Source: Anisus vortex (Eukaryota; Mollusca; Gastropoda; Planorbidae). From it: 64,000 nt of DNA. The translations under genes were made by a program, and so were the position numbers. Positions within the stretch are counted from its first letter, which is position 1, and each line of letters starts with the position of its first letter. The stretch lies in assembly GCA_949126835.1 (NCBI GenBank), contig OX421496.1, positions 24,389,844 to 24,453,843 of the forward strand, given 5' to 3'. This document shows positions 54,638-64,000 of the stretch, piece by piece. The notes below the pieces were generated by a model. The model made no database searches. It saw only the letters and a list, made by a program, of their open reading frames with translations, and had not been told where the DNA came from.

Positions 54638-57226
54638 TCATGTCCCTTTGATTATCACAGCCAACAATAAGGAACTTAACACTATAGACGCTGCAGAGAC
54701 ATAAACATTTCTTTTAGATACATTTTCTAATTTCTCTTCAGTCTTGTGTAACATAGACTCAACTTCTGGGCCCACATAAACAACATGTTGATCATTGGCT
54801 ACTGCCTGATTTACAGATAACACTTTGTGAATCTCCTTCAACTGAGAAAAAAGAGCAGCCGTCTGCTTTTCAAAATGTGCTTTGATAGACTCTGTATGTT
54901 CATTTAAGATTTCATGGTTGATTACTAATGAATTATTAACATCCGGTTTAAGTGTCTGAACATCATCGTTAGTCCCCAGATGGATTAATCCGGGTCGGCT
55001 TACGACTGTCTTAATTAAGTTTTCAGCAACTTGTTTGTACTCTGCTGTACTTTCTACATTTTCTGTTACTATTGCTCTAAGCTCTTTCATTCTTTTCATA
55101 TTGTTGAATGTAGAACCAGCAATGCCAATAATGGCACCAATCACTGAGCCTATTATTGACCAATATTTGGTTTTTTCAGCCCTTGACCTTTCTTTCTCGT
55201 GACTTTCCCGTAAAGCAGCACTGAGCGAGGAAAAGAAATCTCTTTCTGCCCTGTCTAATGTTTTTATCTTATTTGTCATATCTTTTTCCACCAGAAGAAT
55301 TTCATGTTCTTTTTTAACTAAATCAATGTAGCGAGTGTCCGTCCTGCTGGTTTTCTCTAACTCTGCTCCAATCTTACGAACTTCTGCCTGGACAGCAAGT
55401 AGCTCTTGTTGCATATTCCGCCTGTCTTCTTGGACTTGCAGAAACTTTTGCTCTGCCTTTGAATGAAAGAAAAACATAATTATTATTTTATATGAACAAA
55501 AAATCTTTAGATCTACATTATTTTACTCAAATATATTATTAGATAAAGTAGCTTGGAAAACTTCAACTTATAAAAAAAAAAACTGGTAGATTTAAGATTA
55601 TGAATTAATTGAACTAAGAAATTGTGTGGCTGATTAAATTGCATATTTGTAATATATACATTTTTTTTCAGAGATCACAAAACTAATAAAGCCAAAGTAT
55701 TGAATTTAAATTTAAGCCAAAAGATGTCTCTTTACTTTTTTATTTTTGGTAAACCATAAAGAAACTTCATCTTTTGTTTTTCTCCTTCAAAAAATTCACT
55801 CCCCATATTATTTATATATAGACAGCACATAATTCCATGCCCGATATATTTCTCTTATTTCACATTGAAAAGTCCTTACCGAACACATATGTTATAAATC
55901 ACTGTCCACATATTCTTAAGACAAAAAGCTTGGACTACCTCCCAGTGCAGTACATGTCCTTACATCAACTGACTAAATCATTTCTCTTTACTTCCCCTTG
56001 TTAACTTTCTTTAAAAAAAACATCACTCAGTAAACTACGCTTTCAAATTCACGTTTTTTCATGCCTTACTCTCATTACCCTTTCTCTCAATTTTTGTCCA
56101 CTGACTTTGATATACCGGGTATATATAGTATAGGCCAGGGTTCGGTAACCTTTTGATAACAGTGTGCCAAAGTATGATTTCTAATTCATTCAGAGTGCCA
56201 ACAGTCTAAAAGTCATCCTGCTGTAGCACTAAATTTCTTGTAAAAGAGACTTGAATAGACATCTTGGGCCTCTTCTGCGTGCCATTGAAAATCCCCCGGC
56301 GTGCCAAGTCTGGCAAGCGTGCAGTAGGTTGCCGACCCCTGGTATAGGCTATATAACTAACTATACAGTTGGATAGGTAAATTTAAGGTAAACAATGAAA
56401 TAAAAGAAACTAAAAAAAAGGATAGGCCTATAGGTTTATAGGTTTATAGGCATATTAATTACTTTGCTCACTTTGCTGTCTCTACTATAATACTCTATAG
56501 GCTATTTTTATATCCTATATGATAATACTTTTACATGGATCTTGGCTCATGAATATAATATGCATTATCATTATGCATGAACAGTTAGTCACATGAATTA
56601 CATGAATAATATGGGAAATGTGTATCAATTAGGGCCTAGGTAACAGGTTATTACTAGCTATTATTAGTATTATTACTATTATTACTTTTATTAATATTAG
56701 TTAGGGCTATTAGGAATTAAAAGTTCCTTCTTCTCCTTTTCTGACTTTAAATTTTTACATTTATTATCACTTTACCTTCATTAATGTCTTATTCTTTATT
56801 AGCTTATTCATTATTTTTTAAAGGAGAACAATTAAAAATTTAGGCCTATCGAATACTTACATTAACAACTTTTTCTTGAGCTTGTTTAACTTCTGTTAGT
56901 CCTACGAAGTCTTCGTACATCATCATAATACCATTTATTCCACCAAAGGCAAAGGTCGGCCTAAGCCTATCTTCATTAGAGTTAGAGGTAACGTTAGCTC
57001 CCGATGAATAATTTAATTGCGAACTTGTCACTCGAATAATTTTACAGTTAGGTGACACTTTCCATGGATTATTATTGTTTTGACCGGAAAACAATTCTGA
57101 ACTTATTTTCCTTCCAATGCCAATGGGAGGGGGGCATCGACTGTATCGCCGGCAATATTTTCTTGGCAACGTAACCAAAAGAGGTTGCAGCTTAACAAAG
57201 TGTTGTTTAGCAATAGGTACGACCAT
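54638..57226 (-). CDS. CCDC51: CCDC51 (MITOK), mitochondrial inner-membrane protein, 2 coding exons, 394 aa
   Basis: Exon 1 is 57226-56861 (122 codons) and exon 2 is 55456-54638 (272 codons plus stop). The intron is phase 0 with donor AAT/GTAAGT and acceptor TTCATTCAAAG. The first 60 residues are Arg/Lys-rich and acid-poor (VTLPRKYCRRYSRC), as in a mitochondrial presequence. The conserved YEDFVGLTEVKQAQEKV begins a coiled coil of about 100 residues. The signature membrane segment is TKYWSIIGSVIGAIIGIAGS followed by TFNNMKRMKEL. A second hydrophobic segment is at the very C-terminus (YVSAASIVLSSLLLAVII). Human CCDC51 (about 411 aa) is described as the pore-forming subunit of the mitochondrial ATP-sensitive potassium channel. 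The match to the family is strong; the channel role is taken from the mammalian protein. Confidence 0.9.
56136..56341. mobile_element. hAT-type MITE, 206 bp, in the CCDC51 intron
   Basis: The ends are CAGGGTTCGGTAACC and, read inward from the right, CAGGGGTCGGCAACC. The target duplication is a perfect 8 bp, GTATAGGC (56128-56135 and 56342-56349). It contains GTGTGCCAAAG and CGTGCCAAG words shared with the fragment near 6772. Confidence 0.9.
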
Positions 57227-57373
57227 TTTGAAAACTCAAACTTTCTTACACTATAACGCTTATTTTTTGTACATATTTTATCAACTTTTAAGTCTACTTG
57301 ATCAACATTTTTATACTGTTGCCTTTAGAACACTGATCTATGTATGTTTAGATTTCTTCGCCATTTAAATGTA

Positions 57374-58137
57374 GGCAGTGTCTATACGTCCAGCGACCGG
57401 ACGTATAGCGCGGAAGATATACGTCCGGCGACCGGACAAAATATTGCGGGAGATATTCTTCCAGCGAGCACGTCACGTGACCGCCGGACACATTCGGAAT
57501 ATGGAAGATATTATTCTTGCGGGCTTGTTATTTTACTACCCAAGTACAAACGAGAGACGTAGAGCGTATTGATATTAAAATATTTATAAAGAAACTGGCA
57601 TTATGCTTAATGCCTAATAGTCTAATTATTAGTTTAATACTTTGAATGTATACATTGAATGAGATTGTTATGTCCACCCACATTCATAGTAGGCTAAATG
57701 AATGTCTTATCGTAATTGAAATTGTAGCGCAAGTCAAGATGTTTACTAATGACTTTATTAAACTACTTTATAAATTGTTTGGTAATGACATTTAACACGT
57801 TTTCTAAAGAAATAGACATTAGGCCTAACAGTTGAATCTTTTATTTCTTTGATACTTTGAAGGAAATTATGTCCACCCACATGAATAAATAAAGGGTATT
57901 CTCGTAATGAAATAAAAAAAAAAAAAAAAGCTGGCGACACTCCGGTTGCCAGATCACGCTACTGACCACTAGGCCACGATGCCTTGATGTTAACACACAA
58001 TAAATAGTAATTAAGCAACTCAAACATGCGCCAGTAGCCGTGTACTTTTTTTTAAATTTGGTTGGTCACGTGACTTGGGTCGCCGGACGTATATCTCCCG
58101 CGCTATACGTCCGGTCGCCGGACGCGCAGACACTCCG
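57374..58137. mobile_element. DNA transposon with long terminal inverted repeats and 9-bp target duplication (MULE- or Merlin-like)
   Basis: The target duplication is TTAAATGTA (57365-57373 and 58138-58146). Terminal inverted repeats of about 65 bp begin GGCAGTGTCT (left) and CGGAGTGTCT (right, read inward). They share CGACCGGACGTATAGCGCGG and AGATATACGTCCGGCGACC. Within each repeat the word ACGTCCGGCGACCGGACGT is itself nearly palindromic. There is no transposase. A tRNA-like stretch (minus strand, GTGGCCTAGTGGTCAG, near 57965-57985) followed by a T-tract suggests a SINE carried inside. It starts about 150 bp upstream of the CCDC51 start codon. Confidence 0.8.
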
Positions 58138-58146
58138 TTAAATGTA

Positions 58147-58700
58147 TGTTATGGGCTATGGTCACTGAACTATATATATTATAGTAAATTATAGCTCAGT
58201 GATTATGGGCAAAGGTCAATGTTGCCAGATTTTATAGAAAATAAAATCAAACTAAAAAAGAACGTCTAAACTAACCGAAACAAGATAATTTTTACACATT
58301 AAGAAGATTTAATTCAATGGCACGTCAAATTTAAAGGCCATTATTATTATTTTGAAACGTAAAATTGTAGTATGCAACTTGAAATATTTGTTTTTATACT
58401 AATTTCACTAGATCTAATTTCAGTAAATACCGAAAATCAATTTGCGAGACTTGAGTCTAGTTTTAATTACCTGCCCATATTTTTATCATGTAATTTTAAA
58501 ACCTTTTTCTATTTATAAAATAACTAAAAAATTATAAGTGCATAATTATAAAATATTAGCTATAAATCTTTTATTTAAATTCTACTTTTAAACTTTCTAC
58601 ATGGTTAGTGTGTTTTTCAAAATAAAGTTAACTAAATGAATACTATTATAGCAAATGGCTAGGATATGTCATTATAATTATAGGCTAATATAATAGCCAT
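58147..58700. other. AT-rich DNA without recognised feature
   Basis: No gene or repeat was recognised between the inverted-repeat element and the hAT fragment. Confidence 0.4.
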
Positions 58701-58702
58701 CA

Positions 58703-58795
58703 GGACCAGCTCTAGGCTTTTTGACGCCCTTGGCCCTAGGCGAAAACAAATTCTACGCCGTCGTTGAAGTGCCTTCGGCGGGATCTGCCGGGTAT
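58703..58795. repeat. hAT-like terminal fragment
   Basis: It starts CAGGACCAGCTCTAGG and is the relative of 2929-3012. It could be the left end of the element carrying the transposase remnant at 59128-59500, but no matching right end was found. Confidence 0.5.
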
Positions 58796-59127
58796 GAAAC
58801 TTCGGAAATAATGTGTTTTTGTTAATAATTATTAAAACAAAGAATTGTATTTTATAACCTTAGATTAATGACTGGGATATGTAGCCTAAATAAAACAGTT
58901 GAATGGAAAGTATCAATGTATTTGCATTTAGTCGTTTAATTTGACGACTTACAGATTAATAATTAGAAATCTAAATTATTATTAGAAAAGTTACAAAACA
59001 CAAAGTTTTACATTAGGTATATGGGTTTATAAGTTTTATAATTGCATTAATTACATTTCTCTTAATAACAAACAGAAACTAACAGATTACAGATAGTTTT
59101 TCTGTTTTTAAAACACTTAAAAAATAC

Positions 59128-59500
59128 TCAAAGTTTGATACTGGAACATTGATTATGTTGGTAAATGTAGTTTTGGACTTCTTCAGGGTTTGATACCAAG
59201 TCATGGAGATGATGAGAAATTGCTCTTAGTTCAGAACACAGTCCTACAGCAGCAATGTCAGATTCAATCAAACCTTCATCTTTTTTTATTGTGAATGCTT
59301 TTTCCAAGTTTTTGCACATCGACCTAACCTCTGATGTAGTCTTGTTTTAAGGTCAGGAATGTTGTAAAAAAATCCAAAGACACCGTATACTTTAACTGGG
59401 AAATAGCCGCTGTGTCTAAAGCAGCAAAATAAAAGTGGATCTTGAAACTTTCTGAGGGGTCGTCACCTGCAACATTTACAGATTCATCTGTTGATTCGTA
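59128..59500 (-). pseudogene. hAT transposase remnant (ZMYM1-like), fragment 1
   Basis: The minus strand reads DDPSESFKIHFYFAALDTAA, ISQLKYTV and then LEKAFTIKKDEGLIESDIAA, VGLCSELRAI with a break between them. This matches the region just before the dimerisation domain in ZMYM1-like hAT proteins. The C-terminal domain is absent. Because of its position it must be a copy separate from the remnant at 60293-61510. Confidence 0.65.
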
Positions 59501-60292
59501 ATCAAACCAGTGGCGTAGCTAGGGATTTGGGGGCCCGGGGGTTTGGCCTCTTTAGGGGCCCATGCATTTTGACATTCGACATTATGACATTTGTTACATT
59601 ACAAAACAAAACTTGTTTGGCATCACTATTGAATCAAATGTGGAAACATTTTTTTAAATTAAAGGGAGATAATTTGCCCGTTTCATTTGAGCTAATATTT
59701 CTAATGTTTTTTTTTCTTTTATAAGAAAATTATTGATTTACAATTTATAACGTTGAAATGATCAAACTGTAAAAAGTATTTGAAAATTATATAAATATTA
59801 TAGGACTAAATAATTTTTATGTATATTTTTAAGCATTATAATAAATACCCAGTTTTTATGACTACTATGTACCTATACCAATATACAATAGCATAGTCAC
59901 GTTATATTAGGTTTCAAACACATTAAGGACATCTCGGTAAAACTGAAATAAAAATATCATTAACATTAGCAGATGTTAGGGCGACAGTGATCGATCAGCA
60001 TTGTTGGCAGTCCAGTGAACCAACCACAGGACCAGCCGGCTGCACACCATAAGCTTATTTGCCAAATACTGACCCCCTACTTCATCGAAAAGTCATTGCG
60101 ATTCCTATTTCTTATTAGTATAATAATATGTAGTCGTACAGTTGAGGGATATTAGATATTTAGCAACACTTGCGTTTAAATCACATTTCATCCAAAAACT
60201 AATCGATTCAAATAGCTGAGGTGTTCAAATTATATCAGTTAGTTTGTACCGACCACTTGCCCTTCACCGCCCCCCAATCGCCACCTGGAATG
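59501..60292. other. non-coding DNA with hAT-end-like and tRNA-like stretches
   Basis: CAGTGGCGTAGCTAGG at about 59509 is a typical hAT terminal sequence, but no partner end was found. At 59990-60055 the minus strand has a tRNA-like GGCTGGTCCTGTGGTTGG stretch, probably SINE-derived. Confidence 0.45.
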
Positions 60293-61510
60293 TCAGCGTC
60301 CCCCTAAAGCTTCCCACCGTCCCCCGGGGGGCGATATCGCCCCCGTTGAGAACCTATGATCTAGATCAATGCTGACTAGTATTTTTGACTCCACTGACAT
60401 TAAAGCCATGCTGCTAAGTCTTTCTTGCGTCATTGTGCTCCTGAGATAGTTTTTGATTAACTTGAGTTTTGAGAATGATCTATCACAAGATGCAATGGAA
60501 GTGGCCTGAGTTAGCTGTATTCGGATGGAGATTGCAAGATTTGAGCACACATCATTACCATATGATGCCAGCTTCCTCAATATGTCAATTGGTGATTGTG
60601 GTACTGGTTTGTTGATGAAAAGTGCTCGTGCATCAATGACATCATTGAACAAGCGATTTGCCTGTATTTCATCATACAAACAAGAAAAAGTAACATAGTT
60701 TTTCATCAGCGTGTCATCATCCATAGATTCCAACAGGTGTCTTGGTTAAAGTTAAAGAAAAAACCCAAAGGTGTCCACATGGTTTTCCAGCCTTTGGAAT
60801 CTGTCCTTCATCTCCATATGAAGTCTGTCCAGCACTTCTGTCGCAACACGTTTGACTTGCAGAACTATTGACAGTCCTACATTAGAACTCAACTCCCCAT
60901 CAAGTCTTTTCTTTCTTCTGGTTGTTTTGCTTACAGAAAATCCATAGCATTCGCTACCTTCTTTTGCTCTTTCGATGGATTGGGTGATCAGTTTCGTCCG
61001 TTTCTCATCATTTTGCAGAAAGCATGAAAGGGTTCTTATCTCTTCAGCAGCTTCCCGTATGTGCAGTCCAGACTTTTGTAGTTTCTTCTGAGCTATATTG
61101 AATTGGGCGCAGGAGATTTGATCAGAATTCCAGATATGCAAAAAAATTCATAAATTTCCACTTCATGAAGAAGATTCTGTGCACTACTTCTAGTGTCCAT
61201 TCTTTCAGTTGTTGATTTAAAAAGTCTCTCCAACAGCTTGATGATTTTGTCAAGATGCAAGGAAACTGACGACGAAGCTTATTCTCATGAGGACCACTTT
61301 GTACTACTCTCCTTTTGTAGACTCCCGGCTCCAGCTTCTTTCAGTTTGGCCCATCTCTGGGGTGAATTGGCAAAAAAAGTTGAACAATTCATGTACAGTT
61401 CCAAAAAAAAAGGTGACAATTGCTGGATCTATCTCAGCAGTATGAAGAGCTGCCAGGTTGAGAGAGTAATTATCACAGTTCAGAAATGTTGCCTTTGGAT
61501 TTATGTCTAA
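60293..61510 (-). pseudogene. hAT transposase remnant (ZMYM1-like), fragment 2 with dimerisation domain
   Basis: On the minus strand, in order but in several frames: NCDNYSLNLAALHTAEID (near 61475), NSPQRWAKLKEAGAGSLQKE (near 61340), AAEEIRTLSCFLQNDEKR (near 61040), VLDRLHMEMKDRFQRLENHV (near 60790), and the C-terminal dimerisation motif CDRSFSKLKLIKNYLRSTMT (near 60480-60430). The order is that of ZMYM1-like hAT proteins. Stops and shifts make it inactive. The BED/N-terminal part is missing. Confidence 0.85.
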
Positions 61511-61608
61511 GAGACGTTTCTGCAGGCCAAAATTTGATTTTCACTATTAATAAATGTATTATACCGTTTTTTAGTATGTTTTTAAAATAAAATAAGGGGT
61601 AAAAATTG

Positions 61609-61762
61609 TCATTGGAGAATTGATTGCAAGGGTGGGAAGTTGATTGCAAGGGTGGGAAAATAATTGATTGCAAGAAAATTCTAAAATAGGGGTGTAAAAT
61701 TTTTAATTGGAAAATTGATTGCGAGGGTGGGAAAATGTATTACAAGGGTGGGAAAATTGATC
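61609..61762. repeat. degenerate tandem repeat of TTGATTGCAAGGGTGGGAA
   Basis: About five imperfect copies of a word of roughly 20 bp, the later ones with GCGAGGG or TACAAGGG variants. Confidence 0.75.
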
Positions 61763-61842
61763 GAAAACCCTACGAACTATTACCGTTCTATTTATGTCTA
61801 TGGACAGATGGACTATAGCATGGACATAATATAGAAGCTACC

Positions 61843-62174
61843 CAGGGCCGTAATTAGGATTGTGGGGGCCCTGTTCCCAAATTTATGTGGGGCCCCTCCT
61901 GGCCTCGTCTCTGCCTTCCACATACCTCAGAAGAAAAGTGCCGTTAATTCATGTTACATTGTGTAAAATCATAAATAAATTGTATGTCTCGCTTAGCTTG
62001 GTTGGACTGGAGTGCTTAAAATTGTAGGGGAATAAATGCATTTTATTTGACATTTTCAACAAAAGAATGGGGATGTCACTAAAAAAAATTATTTTTGGGA
62101 TGTGTGGGGGCCCCTTTAGTGTGGGGGACCCCTATTCTAATGGAACACGTGGAACATGCCTACATACGCCACTG
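61843..62174. mobile_element. hAT-type MITE, 332 bp
   Basis: The left end is CAGGGCCGTAATTAGG and the right end, read inward, is CAGTGGCGTATGTAGG. The flanks AAGCTACC (61835-61842) and AAGATACC (62175-62182) match at 7 of 8 bases, as expected of a slightly aged hAT duplication. The interior is rich in GGGGCCC words. Confidence 0.78.
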
Positions 62175-62267
62175 AAGATACCGATAAAATGCCGTCAAGA
62201 TAACGTGTTTTACAAAAACCAGAGTTTTTACATGCGTTTTGATATACGTAATTTTGAAAACCTTAAT

Positions 62268-63608
62268 TCTAATAATATTAAACGAGAAAAAAATTTGGGG
62301 TATATTTGTGGGTTTGTTTGTTTGTGTGTTTGTGTCAGCGTTCTCGAAAACGGGCCCTACGATTTTCGCGAAAACTGTCCCATTGATGTATTCTGGTGAG
62401 AAAATGCTATTTAGATCAATCTCATTTCTTTTGAACCTCTGCTTGACCCTCAATTTTCGGAAAAACCACTGACCATTTCTAAAAATAGCTTTTAAATTGG
62501 GCTAAAAGAAAAAAAAACATGTCATTGGATTCCCCATCCAGCGCGATCACGTTCAATGCAAATCTTTGACGTCACAGTCGAGACGACTTTTATTTACTAT
62601 CAGCTTTTCGGTAATTCCCGTTTTAAAGCATTTAAATCGTTACCATTTTCCGATTCGCCGCGCAATTAAATATAATCAGCGTGAAAATGTGTCTACAATT
62701 TAAAAAGGAAAGATATAGTTTGATAGTTTATATGTTTGAAAGAGGCCATGTTGATTAGGCTCTTACCAATACATTAAACAATTAGGGTACTATTAAAGCT
62801 GTGGAATACATTAAAATATATATAGTGTATTGCATTGTTGTGATGGTAAATATTTTATACAGTCTTTAAAGTTATAACATTTACAACTTTATGAAAATGC
62901 CTGGCGAAAAAAGAATAATCCTATTTTAAACTAGAAAAAGAGAAATGCACGACTGATGATAGTGCAGAAGCAGACATTATTTTAAAAAGTATTTCTTGCA
63001 TGTCTTCAGATGTAAATGATTTAGTAGATACAACTATAAAGCCAGACAGAGCAGCCTCGCTCAGGTGCATGGGTATAATTTCAGAATTTATTAACAAAGA
63101 ATTAGCAGAAACACGCGATCAACAATTAAAGAATAAACAGACGAGATTTGTAGATTACAGCATCTAGAAAAGTAAGCTATAAATAAGACAGAAACGAGAT
63201 TGGATTATCAAAGAAAGTGTATGACAAAACAACTAGAGGAGGAAACTGCAGATTTAAGAGAAAAGACCATTAGACAATCTGAGACGTCACAAGGCAGAGC
63301 AATTAAAAAATGAAACACTAGATAAACGAAAAGAAAGGTTGCAACTCAAGCGACAGAAAGCCATTATCGATAAAGACCATTGATCAACCTACATCTGCGC
63401 AACTAATTCCGACGTTACCTACACAAGTTTAGGACCTTTCAACATAGCATGTATTCACTGTCATGCTGTTCATTTTCCCGAACAACGGGTGTCGAACAGA
63501 ATCAACCGCGACTCTTATGGTGACTGCTGTTTATCTGGTCAAGTAAACATAGAGCCATCAGTGTTTCCAAATGAGTTTGCCTGTCTCTTATCAATCGGCA
63601 TTTATTAA
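62268..63608 (+). pseudogene. Helitron 5' region with Rep/helicase N-terminal remnant
   Basis: TCTAATAATATTAAACGAGA at 62268, followed by a GTTTGTTTGTGTGTTTGTGT tract, resembles the 5' end of animal Helitrons. Further on, a broken basic, glutamate-rich stretch (near 63180-63300, QLEEETADLREKTIRQSETS) matches the N-terminal region of Helitron proteins. An open segment at 63432-63608 then reads ACIHCHAVHFPEQRVS, later GDCCLSGQVNIEPSVFPNEF. This is the Cys/His motif at the start of the Helitron-like N-terminal domain. The Rep and helicase domains are missing. Confidence 0.72.
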
Positions 63609-64000
63609 ATGATATCACCAAGTAATTGTTCTTTTGAAAGGCCTTAAAGCAGATTACAATAGATATTGTAATGAAAAAGAAAAGAGATAACTACAAAATA
63701 CATTTGTAGGCCCATACCTGATTAAATATACTCCATGTAAATAGTAAATTATATGCATGTATCTTATTGTTTACAGTTTCTCTATTGTTTTAAAGATCTT
63801 TGATGTTAAAGATATGTATCAAATATTCTAACAATATTATTAATTTCAGCCTATAAAGACCGATCTCAGATCGGTCACCCCGATCTTATGTGTGGAATAC
63901 ATGCAACAGGTTCACTAACTTATATAACAACGTGAATAGCAAGATTACATGGCAGCGGCGTAATATTTAAAATTTAATGTAAAAAAATAATTTCCGACAC
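63609..64000. other. AT-rich end of window with one hairpin
   Basis: A perfect 9-bp-arm hairpin, GACCGATCTCAGATCGGTC, lies at about 63859-63877, followed by ACCCCGATCTTA. It is reminiscent of a Helitron 3' hairpin but lacks the expected CTRR end. Nothing else was recognised. Confidence 0.4.

Overview
The window is animal nuclear DNA. It is AT-rich, its genes have introns and GT/GC-AG splice sites, and it is packed with eukaryotic transposons. The best guess is a gastropod mollusc: the SINE core seen here is a type known from lophotrochozoans, a Gmr1-type LTR element is present, and TAGGCCTA-like low-complexity DNA is abundant. This placement is an inference from style, not from a marker gene.

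Three host genes were rebuilt exon by exon, and every splice phase is consistent. (1) A SUV39H-type histone H3K9 methyltransferase lies on the minus strand (29652 down to 14400, 7 coding exons, 561 aa). Its last exon inserts about seven copies of a 9-residue Pro/Thr/Asp repeat between the SET and post-SET parts. (2) NSMCE3, the MAGE-domain subunit of the SMC5/6 complex, lies on the plus strand (31644 to 51475, 9 coding exons, 307 aa), divergent from SUV39H with start codons about 2 kb apart. Its first intron has a GC donor. Introns 1, 2 and 8 hold a 52-bp minisatellite, a 3-kb 34-bp satellite and a complete LTR retrotransposon with a 22-bp satellite. (3) CCDC51 (MITOK), a mitochondrial inner-membrane protein, lies on the minus strand (57226 down to 54638, 2 coding exons, 394 aa), convergent with NSMCE3.

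Most of the rest is mobile DNA. From left to right: a 4.4-kb pogo/Tigger-type element with matching terminal repeats and a decayed transposase (479-4900); a hAT-type element with internal 40-bp repeats (5453-5979); a 5'-truncated LINE (8110-9210); an intact piggyBac element in the SUV39H intron (21838-24508); two copies of one hAT-type non-autonomous family (24769-25399 and 37941-39317), the second carrying a nested TTAA-flanked piggyBac-like element; RTE-like and other LINE remnants (26-31 kb); the Gmr1-type retrotransposon with integrase placed before reverse transcriptase (42240-50706); a 206-bp hAT-type MITE in the CCDC51 intron; a 764-bp element with long terminal inverted repeats and 9-bp target duplications just upstream of CCDC51; two ZMYM1-like hAT transposase remnants (59.1-61.5 kb); a small hAT MITE (61843-62174); and a Helitron N-terminal remnant (62268-63608).

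Two of the three host genes act in chromatin or genome maintenance (SUV39H in H3K9 methylation, NSMCE3 in SMC5/6), and both tolerate large repeat loads in their introns. The piggyBac and Gmr1-type elements have full-length open frames and clean target duplications, so they look recently inserted.
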